A DNA stretch of 64,000 nucleotides. It comes from Nageia nagi. Lineage: Eukaryota > Pinophyta. Shown here piece after piece: positions 23,175 through 35,400 of the stretch. Under the pieces are notes generated by a model, which worked only from the letters and a program-made list of their open reading frames with translations, did not search any database and had not been told where the DNA came from. The stretch lies in the NCBI GenBank assembly GCA_050084985.1, contig JBITNC010000001.1:140306001-140370000 (forward strand), in the 5' to 3' direction. The translations under genes were made by a program, and so were the position numbers. Position 1 is the first letter of the stretch. Every line of letters starts with the position of its first letter.

Positions 23175-24650
23175 ATGGTGTTAAAATTTGAAAATGTGCA
23201 AAACCTTACTAATGATTTTTTTCTTTCCTATTTCTTAGATCTTATGCATATTCAAAAGGTCCTTAGTAAAGGTCCTTGGACAGCTCATAATTCTCTTTTA
23301 GTCCTGCAACCTTACTCGATAGGGTTTAATATTGAAAATGAAGGTATTATGGATGTTCCTATTTGGGTGGAGTTTCCTGGGCTCCCTATTCCCATATGAA
23401 AGTTTTTACAATACTTAGCTAAGTCTATTAGCCAAATTATTTATTTTGAACTTGAGTGTTTTTTTTTTGGCTTAACCTTCTCTAAGAGTCTATGTTAAGG
23501 TGGATTTAATTCTTGATATTCTCAAGTTCATAGATACCAATATTGGTGATGAGGATTTACATAAAAGAATGGATTTTATTGGGGTCTCAAATACCTGCTA
23601 TCACTACAAAGTGGGAGCTTTGCATGTTAAAATAAATTCATTTGGGTCCCTACCAATTTTTGAGGATTCATAGGATGTTATGGAGCTTTAAACCCATAAC
23701 GTTTCTCAATTATTTATTTTTCATGGAATGTAAGAGGTTTGATGGACCCAACCTATAAGTTTACAGTTTGAAGTGAGCTTGATGATATAACACACTCTTA
23801 TGGAATGCTAAATTGTATCCATTTACAAGAAGTAAAAATAGTTGACTTTTTTTTGCAATATAACTGATCTTTTCTTTGGTCGTGGTGCCCATTTTTTCAT
23901 ACCAATCATTTTTTTGGGAAAGGGGGTATCATCACTTTTATTTCTTCCAAGTGAAAATTGAATGTGGTGTCTTGGGGAGTTAACCCTTCAAATCATGTTG
24001 TTTGGTTGTTTCTCAATATCTCAAGCAAACCTTTTGGTATCATTAATATATACACTACCAATGATGCTCATGATAGAAGAGATTTGTGATAGTGGCTTGC
24101 CCTCTCTCTTTCCTTTTCCACTTGGGTCCTCTATGGGGACATCAATATGGTGGAATAACCCTTTGATAAGAAAAGTCAAAATCCCATATGATGGAATCTA
24201 AGGGAAAGAGAGGCTTGATTTTTTTATAAAAAATAAACTTAGTCTTTGTGATCCCAATGTTGGTTTTTCTCCTGTTTACTTTCTAGAGGCTCACTATTTT
24301 AGCTAGTCTCATTTCCAAGCTAATTTTGATATATTTCTTAAATAGCTTGACAAGGATATACTATTTAAGAGTGACTATTTTCACTTTGATAGAATTTCTC
24401 CTGCTCTACCTTTTGTGTCTATTATTCTTGATACTACTTTGTTTGATCATGCCCTTATTGTTTTTTCCCTCTTCTTTGATCAAGCCCACCCTAGCTAGAG
24501 TTTTAATCTCTCAATTTTATTTGAACATCTCCTTTTTATAACATCATTCTATGCAAGCTTATATAAATTTCATTTAGAATTTAATTCCTAGATATTTTGG
24601 CTCCTTTGGTTAGATCCAATGGTAGAATAAATCTATTATTAGAACTATTA
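23175..24650 (+). pseudogene. LINE A 5' part: ORF1-like region and endonuclease
   Basis: 23175-23399 encodes a stretch with KGPWTAHNSLLVLQPY and VPIWVEFPGLPI, the plant L1 ORF1 pattern (DUF4283-like). It is followed, in shifted frames, by a zinc-knuckle-like remnant at about 23600. From about 23715 an endonuclease/exonuclease/phosphatase fold begins (SWNVRGLMDP), continues with HLQEVKI and GIINIYTTND, and reaches LYGDINMVE near 24140, the usual GDFN position. Several stops and frameshifts are present. Confidence 0.75.
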
Positions 24651-25085
24651 AACACCATTATATTTTACAATGGTTATTTGCCCACCACCTATGAGCCTAC
24701 CACCAAAAATTCGCTTTCTATGGTGGTGGCTAATAACCACTAGTATATGGTACCCAAATTAAAATTACCTTCTAATTTCATATAGAGGAATTTATAAACC
24801 ATCACTCAATTAACAATGCAAGTGGCTATAATTGCCCTTGAACCTATCTCACTATTTTTAAAGTGGCAATTTGAGCCATTACTTTATGATATAAGCAGTA
24901 GTTTAAAACCACCATATAGTTATCACATTTTAAAAAAAATGTGTAGCCTAGAAGCATTCTTCCTTTTTGAAGCTATGCCATCCTTGGTTACCCAAGGTAC
25001 CCAAGCTCAATCTTAGTGAGCCTAATTATGATGTTAACCATTGACTCCTAAAGGATGTCCCAATGGAACTAAATAGGTGCCATTA

Positions 25086-25124
<39 letters not shown>
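25086..25124. repeat. (TA)n(TG)n microsatellite
   Basis: Short TA run passing into about fifteen TG dinucleotides, ending before 'cacgcccgcatgc'. Confidence 0.95.
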
Positions 25125-25125
<1 letters not shown>

Positions 25126-25145
25126 ACGCCCGCATGCAAATTATG

Positions 25146-28100
25146 AAGTGGTAAGTTGGCAAAAATATGCTTGTAATACTTTGCAATTGTTCAACCCAAA
25201 ATTTTAAATATTATGTTATCTTACCTCCACAATAAGCACAATAAGATTTTTTCCCTAGGATAACATGTTCAAAACATCATAAATTAGAAACTCTCAATAG
25301 ATGTATCACCATTATGTTACCACACAACCAACATGTATGCTTCAAACATATGATATGAAATTATCCAAGTCCACCATATGATAGAAAATTATGGAATTTT
25401 AAGCAAATGAATGATGCAAAGCCTAGGAATTATTTGATAATATGCATGATATGCAAATACATATTTATTGAATGCAACGATTACAAGATATAAACACATG
25501 ATGCAAGGTCTAGTAATTGTTTGACAAGATGCATGATGTAAATACTATTTTTTGAAGAAACTTAATAATATTATAATATGCTAAAATAATAAAAAATACC
25601 ACTATTACCATCAAGGATTATAGAATCATGTTAACATGATTCAAATATGCTCTACAGTACTGCTACCACAATATTTAGATTTACAAGCACCAAGTATACT
25701 ACTTACATTGAGGCAATTTAAAATTGTTGCATCTTAAATTAATAAAGAAAAAAAGGCATAATTGGGAGAATCCTTTCAGGCTATATCATCCTCGATTTCT
25801 TGAGTCACCCAACCTTAATCATAATCAAACTGGAGGATAGTATAATCAAACTGACCTAACACTATTCAATTTTTAACAACTGCAACACATTGAAATGATC
25901 TAAATGCTCCAACAATGTAGTGAAAATGATCTAAGTACACCAATATATATGACATGAAATTATCTAAGTAATGATATGAAATGAACCAAATACAACATTA
26001 CATGATATGAAGCATCCAAGTTGGTTGTGTGGTTAACATTATGAATAATGTTGAAGCATAACAATGATATATAGAGAGTGTAAATGCAGCTAGTCCTAAC
26101 TATTGAACCCAAAAAATTATCAAAAACTAGTACAAAAGTGGTAAGTTAGCAAAAACATGCTTGTAATACTTAGCCAAATAGAGAAACATTTGACCATAAT
26201 TGAATTTGTAGAGAATATTTAAATCATTTGAGCATAATTATAGAGCATATGATTTGAATCTTATTGCACTTATATTTAAATAATGACATGTGATATAAAT
26301 ATTTTAAATACAACATATGATCCAAAAACTATTATGGAGAAGTAAAGCAACTATTCAACCCATAAATATTATAAGCATTAAAAATAGTCCAAAAGTGGTA
26401 AGTTGGCCAAATCCTACCTTTTATACACTTATACAAGCTACTAAGTTATCAGTCATGCTTCTAGAAATGTACTATTATCCAAGGTGAAAGTTAACTTTGA
26501 TCCATGCTAAGATAAATAAAAAATTTTCTAATAATTTTTAGGATACATACAAAATGGGTTTTCTGGAAAATGTCATAAACATATATGCAATATGTAGAAG
26601 AATACATAAGGCCTAGAAATTATTTGACTAGATGCATGATGAAAACACAATTTATTGGAATGCAATTATTAGAGGATATGTAATTCATGATATGTGTGGT
26701 AACATTATAAACAATGGTGAAGTATAACAATTATATATCTACTAAGAGCTTGTAAATGTAGGTAGCCTTGACTTATCTAATTAATGATATTTTTAACATG
26801 TTATCCTCGGGGAAAGACATCCAACCTTTATGTCTTATTATGCTTATTGTGGAGGTAATATAAAGTAACATTTAAATTTTTGGGTTGAACAATGGAACAT
26901 GTTGCGGGTTCCTTCATTACCTAGCCTGTATCATAATAGTTTCATGGTTTGCAATAGCACAAAATGGGTTTTCTAAAAAAGGCCCGTAGACATGTATGCA
27001 AAATGTAGAAGAATATAAGGCTCTATAATATGAGCATAATTGTGTAATGATGCATCTCAAGGATAATGTAATAAGATTCACTTATGCTATTCAAGTATTT
27101 ATAGCCAGTGATGTAACGAATATCTATGAATACTGCATCTTGTCAAATCTAGTAAATTACCATTACATTGACTACAAGATGTATCTTGCATTCAGATATA
27201 TTTGTCCAAACATAATTTTTGTTGTGTTTACCCTAGTAAATATTTGATAATATTGCATTGAAATTATGTAGTTTCAACTAATGTGCATCCATTATGTGAT
27301 GTGTTTATCCTTTATGAGGAACATCTTGATAGGGAATATAAACATGATTTTCTTTACAATGAAAGGGGACTATCAAGGTTAGAGTTGGGAGGTTACATTG
27401 ATATGGAAGAATGATGCAAAGGCACCCAATCTCTGTTATACTAAGTTCATATTTTATTTTGAGGACTACAAGGTTTGCCTCATCATAACCTTTGAAGTGG
27501 TAAGTCTAGATTTTCTATGTGTTAATTTCTTGTTTGAAACTTGAATGTGGAGTGGGTCTATTGTAAACATTTGAGTTTTTTTTTTAAATTTTTGGTTTAG
27601 TCTAATACAATTACTAGTAACAATGGTCATATTCTACCTCTTCAATTGAAGGTTTGCTTAGTAATTACCTTAAAAATGGGTATAACCCTTTCTTGAGTTT
27701 GACCCTATCTCATTTTCCCCTTTTCTTTGTGATTGCGAGCCAAATTATCATAGATAATGGCAAGGAATATGTTATCATTATATTGATGATAATTCCAGGG
27801 TAAGACCTAGAAAGTAAAGATGATATCATTTATTTGGAATCACTTTATGAAAATAAAGGTCTTCAAATTTTGGGAATCCCAAAGTAACTTTATGTAATGT
27901 TAATTTAAGGGTTGAAATATGATGTGTGTATATCTTTCCATGGATAACCTCATGTAAACATTTTTAATGCATTTATAACATGATGCATTTCTCTCATTGT
28001 ATGGTTGAAGTAATGTAATTCAAAATTCATGGACAAGAACAATATGCATGTTATCATGATAGAGAATTTAAGCTAATGGACTTACTAGGATATCATCTCA

Positions 28101-28976
28101 TGATTAGTTTTTCCCCTTTTTTCTTATAGTAACCTTAGGTTGTGTTTCATGTTGATACCTTTTGAAGAATTATAATAGGATGAATATGGTAATCTCTATT
28201 TTTCCCCTAATCTTTGAAGAACATCTGAGCTAGGATATCATATTAATTTACCTCAATGATTGGTTTAATGTTGCTTAATAATTAACATTGACTAATGGCT
28301 TTATTGAAATTGGAGAGATAAGAGTGTTATTAGACTAATGGAATATGAGCATAATTAAAGTATTTACAACCATATATGAATGCAAGTTGCATCTTGTCAA
28401 TAAATGATCATTACATTTAGTACAAAATGCAACTAGCTTTAAGAGATATTTGTTAAAATACAATTTCATGGATTGTAATGATCACATGATATACACAACA
28501 TGATGCAAATATACTTTCATGGACTATAATGATCACAGGTTGGACCCATGAGTTATTTGATAAAATGCCTCATCGAGATGCAATCTCATGGATTGTATTG
28601 ATCTAGGATATACATAAAATGAAATATTGTAGAAACTATGTTTGCATCAAAAAATTCCCAATCCTTGCAGCTTAAAAGTACATAAATTTCTATCATATGG
28701 TAGAATTGGATCATATTATATCATATGTTTGAAGCATCCAAGTTGGTTGTGTTGTAACATTATGAATAATGCTGAAGCATAATTGTGATACATATATTGA
28801 GAGGTTCTAAATGTAGCTAGCCCTTTATCTAATTCATGATTTTCTGTATAGGTTATCTTGGGGGGAAGACATTAAATTTGTATAATGGAGGTAAGATAAC
28901 ATAGCATTTATATCTTTTGGGTTGAATAGTTGTTAAGTATTACAAGCATATTTTCGCCAACTTACCAATTTTGGAC
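25146..28976. repeat. Interspersed inverted and direct repeats inside the LINE A insertion
   Basis: Left arm 25146-25275 contains 'tatgcttgtaatactt', 'caacccaaaa', 'ttatgttatcttacctcca' and 'aggataacatgt' in that order. The reverse complement of 28848-28976 gives the same words in the same order. A third, inverted partial copy occupies about 26790-26890. A second motif, 'agcatccaagttggttgtg' followed by 'acattatgaataatg', occurs forward at about 26007 and 28730, with related inverted words near 25312-25360. A third, a 'ttatttga' and 'atgcatgat' pair, recurs near 25430, 25515 and 26620. A single-stranded form could fold extensively. Confidence 0.75.
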
Positions 28977-29114
28977 TAGTTTTTGACACTTCTAGTGTTT
29001 GATCATGTAGCTAGTTTTAAACCTAATAATTTCATCTACTTAAAAATCTCTATAATCTTTTATTTTGTGCATATTATGCAATTGTATGATTAATCATTAT
29101 ACATGCATTATATA

Positions 29115-29835
29115 CCTTCTTGTTCATGGAGTCTATCTTGAGGGAGCTTTGAACTTCACTACCAAAATTTACCCATAAACCTTGAAATTGGTGTGTGCAT
29201 GTGTGTACTTGGTGCATTTAAATTGAATATTATGGTTTATGTAGGCTATATTGAGAGAGATTTGAACTTCATTTCTAAAATACCCATAAACCTTGAAGTG
29301 GGTATGTACATGTGTGTACTTGGTTCAAATAAATTGAATGTTATGGTTTATGCAGGCTATCTTGAGGGAGCTTGGAACTTCACTACCAAAATACTCATAA
29401 ACCCTGAAATGGGTGTATGCATGTGTGTACTTGGTGCATGTAATTTGAATGTTATGGTTCATGCAGGCTTTATTGAGGTAGCTTTGAACTTCACTACCAA
29501 ATTACCCATAAACCCTAAATTAGGTGTGTGCATGTGCTTACTTGGTGCTTGTAAATCAAATGTTGTTGTTCATGCAAGCTATATTGAGGTAGATTTGAAC
29601 TTCACTACCAAAATACCCATAAACGTTGAATTGGGTGTGTCCATGTCTCTACTTGGTTCTTGTAAATTGAATGTTATGGTTCATGCAGGCTATCAAAATA
29701 CCCATAAAACTTGAATTGGGTGTGTGTATGTATTTACTTGGTGCTTATAAATCAAATGTTGTGGTTTGTACAGGCTATCTTGAGGAAGATTTGAACTTCA
29801 CTATCAAAATATACCCATAAACCTTGAAATGGGTA
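29115..29835. repeat. 111-bp tandem array, about six units
   Basis: The anchor ACCCATAAAC recurs at 29171, 29282, 29393, 29504, 29615, 29700 and 29813. That gives four exact 111-bp steps, then one shortened unit (85 bp) and one of 113 bp. Units share 'ggttcatgcaggctat', 'tttgaacttcactaccaaaa' and 'tgtgtacttggt', with moderate divergence. Since 111 is divisible by three, frame is kept across the regular units. Confidence 0.92.
29193..29714 (+). CDS. 173-codon ORF of 37-residue repeats, unknown
   Basis: The ORF spans the 111-bp array and encodes four full 37-residue repeats plus a partial fifth. Each is built around CMCVLGA, LNVMVHAGYIE and LNFTTKIPINPELG-like blocks. It ends where the shortened unit breaks the frame. 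Openness may be only a by-product of a stop-free unit multiplied in phase, since no start context, promoter or known homologue is evident. Differences between units include conservative-looking changes such as YIE/FIE and KIPIN/KLPIN. Protein status is uncertain. Confidence 0.3.
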   Translation: MCMCVLGAFKLNIMVYVGYIERDLNFISKIPINLEVGMYMCVLGSNKLNVMVYAGYLEGAWNFTTKILINPEMGVCMCVLGACNLNVMVHAGFIEVALNFTTKLPINPKLGVCMCLLGACKSNVVVHASYIEVDLNFTTKIPINVELGVSMSLLGSCKLNVMVHAGYQNTHKT

Positions 29836-30365
29836 AGTTCATGATGTAAACATAGTTTCATGGTATGAAATGATTGTAGAATTCATAAATTTTGTAAAAG
29901 AATGCAAAAAAAATACAAAGCACAAACATATATGTAAAATGTAGAAGAATACGAAACAATACTACAAGTTTACAAGTTCATAGATTGAAATACCTTCTTG
30001 CACCTCCTAGACAACAAGTTTCCCCTCATCTAGTCTCACCATGTATCCTTTAGTCTAGTCTCCCCTCTCCTCCCTCGTTTGGCCACTACACCAAATGACC
30101 CTCTCTCTTCCAAACCCTTAGATTGAAAAACTTGAAATGACAAAAATATTCCAAGTAACCTACCCAAAGTTGCACTCGCTTCCTTTTTTTAATTTTTTCT
30201 TATTTTCACTAAGGGGTAGTTTTTCACCATCATAGATATATTTTTTGTGGTGGCTAAAAACCATCGTAGTAAATTGCCACTAAAACTTAAAAAAGGGGTG
30301 GTTTAAAATTGCCCATAAAATTCCTCTCAAATTAGTTGCCCAAAAAATCCTTTTTGGTCTAGAGA

Positions 30366-33300
30366 AAGTTATTCACACCCATGGTGTTGAATTTGCTAAG
30401 AGAATGCAAAAAATCCAATTAGATTCTCAAATTTGAACTTGCTCATGCCACCTAAAACTTTGAAGTCAATCCTTGCAATGCCCGTACTCAAGCACATGTT
30501 GCTGCTCTTCATCATGAGATCAAGAAAGTTGATCTTTATGAGGCTAAGGGTGCTTAACTTTGTGCCTATCTTAATTGGATTAATGTTCAGAATAAGGTAT
30601 CTAAAGCATTCTTTAGACTCCTTCATTCTCCATTTCATATTTCTTAGTTCACTACCATTTAGTATGAGGGGGTTCATCTAACCTCCCTTCTAAATATTAT
30701 TTCAACTTTTGTTGCTCATTACTATAAGGTCTTTGCTTCTCAACCTCTTTCTTTTATTAGCCAACAATATTTTGAGGATTTCTATATTTTCATACCTCAT
30801 AAGCTCTCTCAATATAAAAGCGATTTTTATGACACACCACTTTCCTTAGAAGATTTGAATATTGCACTTTCTCAAATGGCTAATGACAAAGCTCCTGGTA
30901 TTGATGGCTTTCCCTGTGAATTTTATAAAGAGTTTTGGGACAAGTTGGGGATTGATCTTCTTCATGTGTACAAAGAACCCTTTATCTTTAACTCCCTAGG
31001 CCCCATGATCAATAAAGGTAATATCAAGTTTATACCCAAACTTGGAGATCCAAAATGCATCACTAATTGGAACCTAATTACTTTGTTGAATGTCAGTTAT
31101 AAAATTATTGCCAAAGCTTTAGCTCTCAAGCTAAGGCCTCTTTTACCTCTAAACATTTGCCCTGAATAAACAAGGTTTGTTAAAAGTAGGTATATTTTAG
31201 AAAATATTATTATTGTTTGGGAAGGTATGGAATGGGCTTGTTCTTCATATCAAGATACTTTATTTATCAAAATTGGTTTTGAGAAGGCCTATGATTGGAT
31301 TGAGTGGTACTTTATTACTGCTATGCTTACAACTCTTAGCTTTGTTGCTTTTTTTGTTTCCTTAATCAAGATGCTTTTTAGAAATGCTTTTGCTATGCTT
31401 ACAATGAATGGCTCTGAATTTGAAAGTATTGCTCTTACTCTTTCTATTCACCAAGGTTGTCTTACTGCTCCTTCCTTATTTATTCTAGTTGTATAATACT
31501 TTAGTTACCTTCTAGTGCATCATGCATCAAGTCTCTCAAAGACTTATTAAAGGAATTTCCCTTCCCAATTCTTAGTTACAAATTTTGAATCAACAATTTG
31601 CTGATGACTCATTTCTCACCCTGAAGGAAGATGAGCAATCTCTTAAACTTGCTTTAAAGTTCTTGGATACATTTTTTTTTACCTCTAGTTTCAACATTCA
31701 ATGGAAAAAAACATCTTGTTATAGGTAGTCCATGCAACCTATCACTAATTGGCTTATTTATTTTCCATGGAAATGGATTCAAAATGGAGAAATGTTTAAA
31801 TTCTTAGGGATTCCTTTTACTTTTCAAGCTTCTCGTGCTTAGTTATGGAACTTTATAGTTCAAATAGTTGAAAAAAAAGTTGAGTTAATGGACCACTAAG
31901 AAGTTATCTTTAGCTAAGAAATTTCATATTTACAACAAGATTCTTGCCTCTACTCATGTATATTATTCCTCCTATTGGTTTCCTTCCAAATCTTGCTATC
32001 AAAATTTGGATAAATTGTTGAATGATTTTTTATGGGCTTTTGATGTCCATAAATGAGGATTTCATAGAGTGGCTTGGGACATTTGTTGTCTTCCTTGGTC
32101 AGTTGATGGCATGGATCTTTTTTATTTCCATTATTAAGGTTTTACTTTGTGTAGAAAGTGGATTCTAAGATCTTTGGAGGGGAATGAAGCTTGGAAGCTT
32201 CTGGTTCCCCATTGTATTTCTTAGGGGCTTCCTTTTAACAAAAAGGTTTAAAAGGGATTTACTTTTCAAATCCTCCTCACCACTCCTATTGCTATTAAAA
32301 TACAAGGTTCTTTTGTTATCAAGAGTATTTGAAAAGCTTGGGAATCTCTTAAGCCTTGGCTTAATTGGCATGCTCAAAGTAAGTTTACTGGTGCTTCTCT
32401 AGCTTCATTTAACATTTGGTGGTCCAAAGTTTTCTCTTATGAAGGATTTCCTCTTGCCAAAGTTCAATGGATTCAAGCACTACTATTTCACAAGAAGGGA
32501 ATTGGATCCATTATTTAATTTTTTAATTCCCATACCACATCTTAACATTCATGGGATGCATTTTGACACCTTTATAATCTTAAAGCAGATGATAAAGCTA
32601 CCTTTGACCTAGTTATAGATAGGACTCCTTTTTCAAATTGGAGAAGACTTAATCTCCATTTTTAAAAATCATGGTGGTTTGATTGGTTTTGGCCTCAACA
32701 TTTGAGTCTTGTTAATTACAAGATTCAACATGGTTATTCCTAGATTTCTCCTAATGTCCCTATGTATTGTACGCTCAATCTTAGATGGGATCTTATTTCT
32801 TCTCAATCTAGGTGGTCTTTGTATTTTTCTACTGTTTGGGCAAAGTATATTGAACCTAAGCAGAGTTTTTTTACCTAGATTCTTCTCCATAAAGGTCTTC
32901 CTATTGGTCATGGATGCATATATTTGGGTGTGGCTAACCCTACTTATCATTATTATCAAGACTTTGAAGATTTCCCTTATGTCTTTTATTCATGTGCTAG
33001 AGCTCGATAGACAAGGGATTGGATTCTTTCCTTTTTTAATCCTTTCCTATCATCTCCTTTTTCTTGGGTTCATGCTATTCTAGGGGATCCTCTTGAGTTT
33101 TCATAACCTTTGGGTGAAATTTGGCATATTTTCAAAATCATTATTCTTTATCATTTATGAAAAACTAAAAATAATATAGTTTTTGGTTGAGAAGAACCTT
33201 TGACCACCTTTTCTCTTACTAATAAATATGCTATTTTTTATGATTTTTGGTTGCAAATTATAGTTAAGGTGAAAAAGGTTTATGTGGAGGTGAAAAAGGT

Positions 33301-33640
33301 TCATGTGGAGGTTCAACACTTACATAATTTACTTGACCACTAGGAGAATTCTCCTTGTACCATTATTCATGTCTCACCTAATGAGTTTCCTCCTCATCAG
33401 GCATGATCTTGTGGTGCTCCCAAGAACTACTCACATAGTCGCACCTTTGGTCAACCATGATGTATGTCTATTGGTGCATGATGTATGTCTATTGGTGAAA
33501 CTCCTGTGAATTCACCTTATCTTTGATTGTAACCTCCACCTAATCCCAAGCACATGAAGTCTAGAGAATCTACTTCTTCCCACTCTCAAGGTGAATGGGA
33601 TGTTCAACCTAAAGTTTCTCCTTTGGTTACTGGATGGGGA
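30366..33640 (+). pseudogene. LINE A 3' part: reverse transcriptase and C-terminal zinc region
   Basis: From 30855 the RT reads MANDKAPGIDGFPCEFYKEF, then IKFIPKLGDPKCITNW, FIKIGFEKAYDWIEW (about 31260) and the catalytic FADDSFLTL near 31592. From about 32750 to 33090 there is a zf-RVT-like region (YIEPKQSFFTWILLHKGLP, then EDFEDFPYVFYSCARAR). Stops and frame changes are frequent. The tail, 33290-33640, is proline/serine-rich without a motif. Confidence 0.8.
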
Positions 33641-34062
33641 GATGTCTCAAATCCCTCACCCCATCCTGGCTAATATGTTTATATGTGTGTGTCAATGCAA
33701 GAGAGAGTAATTATAATTATGGATGGACTCTAGCAACTATTAAGGGTAGTGGTTGGGAACATATGCAATTTGTTGATAATTTTTGACCTCCATATTCTAA
33801 TGATTGAAGTGGTTATATGCTCCACTAGTTGTTAGTATCAAGGACCATAGTATTTATTTTTTGATATATTGTGGTTATGGGTGGTTAGTAGGAGGCTTTA
33901 TGCATTTTTTGGCAAAGCCTTTTTTGTTCAATGATTTTGTATTTTACTCCTAACTAGTAAGTAGTTACTTTATCATTGTGGTGATCCATCGAGTGTGCTC
34001 TATTCCATCCACCCTTTTTTGTATGGAAAATATTTTAGTAATATAAAATCCTTTTTCATTTA

Positions 34063-35400
34063 AAAAATAAGTATGTTAATTTATGATTATCTAAAAATAA
34101 TATAACTATTTCATATGATACAATTTTTTGGGATTTTATACATTGGTAAGATACTTTCATCATTAGAATCCTATCATTAGTATTGTTGAAAAATCCTATC
34201 ATGGTTAAAGAAGATTATCATTTATTTACATTTTCATCTACATTTTCATTATTATGTATTATATTGTGGAAGTTTTTATCATGTATTGTTGAGGTAATAG
34301 ATATCTTGATCAAGATCAACATTGTATCTCCTTCCACCAAACAACACCTTAGGAGAGGCCTCACTATTTATGATTTCCTTAATGCTCACCTCAAGCAAGC
34401 TCAAAGGTACAAATTACTTCATTTTTAAAGATATGAAGTTAAACAAAGCCATACAAATCCATTGTTTCATAAGTGTATAATTTATTAGAATAAACTACGT
34501 GATTCATTTTAATATTGTAATTAGAGAAAGAATAACTTGTACAATCATCATAATATAATTGAGTACCTTCATTTGCATTCTTGTATTATTATGGATCCAT
34601 GTTTCCATTTACTATTGTTATTTATATTCTTTACTATCATTTATTACCTTGGTAATTACCTATATTATATTTGAAAATAGTGTGATTATAATTAGCTATA
34701 GATTCAATTACCCTTATACACTTTACCTAACTTAATATTATTAAAATCTTTAAATGTTTGAAGTGTTTTTATTTCAAAATTTGATTTTTCATAATATTTT
34801 GAGAAAACCATAAGCTTTGAGTTTTTACATTTCTTGAAATCTTAGGTGTATTTAGCATGCTTGTCTTATATGCTTGGAAATAAATAAATAAAATTAATAA
34901 AAGAACTCTTGTAGTGTTGGCAATCTTATAAACCCACACCAAATTAAATTTTCTAAAATAAAATCTTGATGTATTATGTGTTTTCTTAAACCAAACCCAA
35001 GTATTCATATTCAAATAACTAATAAACCAAATTGTAGTTTGTTAAATCAATTAAATATTATATTAGATGGTTCCCAATAATTATCATCTCACTTTAACTT
35101 ACCCAAATCTAATATTTTTATCCCCTTTAACCAAGTTAAACCATGACCACATTTAACCCACCCTTTCTTCTCACAAAATCAACCCATATCTCCATCTATC
35201 AAAATCCTCTAAACTAATAATACATTGAGTTAGGCAAAGAGTTCAAGCTTTATTAGTCTTTTTCTCTTAATATAATATTAAGGGGATTGTATTAGATAAG
35301 CATATAAGTTATTTATGCATTCTTGTGTGTTTGTAGTCATCATTTAATCAAATTAAATTAGAATCCATTGTTTAGTATTTTTTTGTATTATTTTATTAGT
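34063..35400. other. AT-rich DNA without recognisable gene
   Basis: Low GC, many T and A runs, no domain-bearing frame. It could contain the degraded 5' LTR and leader of the gypsy remnant that follows, but no primer-binding site or matching LTR was seen. Confidence 0.4.

Larger units (their letters stand above)
24652..30363. mobile_element. Repeat-rich 5.7-kb insertion in LINE A, family unknown
   Basis: Bounded by the two halves of LINE A. It carries no transposase, integrase or RT motif that I can see. The content is long direct and inverted repeats: the block at 25146-25275 reappears inverted at about 26790-26890 and 28848-28976. The word AAGTGGTAAGTTGGC recurs near 25146, 26130 and 26396. 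Both edges hold GTGGTGGCTAA words (about 24740 and 30258) in the same orientation. A 111-bp tandem array lies at 29115-29835. Recurrent subterminal words and internal folding fit a non-autonomous CACTA-like or foldback element, but canonical termini and target duplication were not found. Confidence 0.6.
23162..34062 (+). mobile_element. LINE A, L1-type non-LTR element split by a 5.7-kb insertion
   Basis: An ORF1 nucleic-acid-binding region and an endonuclease (23175-24650) are separated from reverse transcriptase and the C-terminal zinc region (30366-33600) by 24652-30363. Around the break the left side reads NKSIIRTIK and the right side resumes VIHTHG. The second LINE in the window (44750-46985) carries the two parts contiguously as AILRTTSVLRTFG, which places the join. 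The 3' end is probably near 34062, where an A-rich 'atttaaaaaataag' follows 'taatataaaatcc'. No target duplication was found. Heavily mutated. Confidence 0.8.

Noticed and set aside
24652-30363. Calling the LINE A insertion a CACTA element
   Set aside because: Recurrent subterminal words are suggestive, but no CACTA termini, no confident 3-bp duplication and no transposase remnant could be found.
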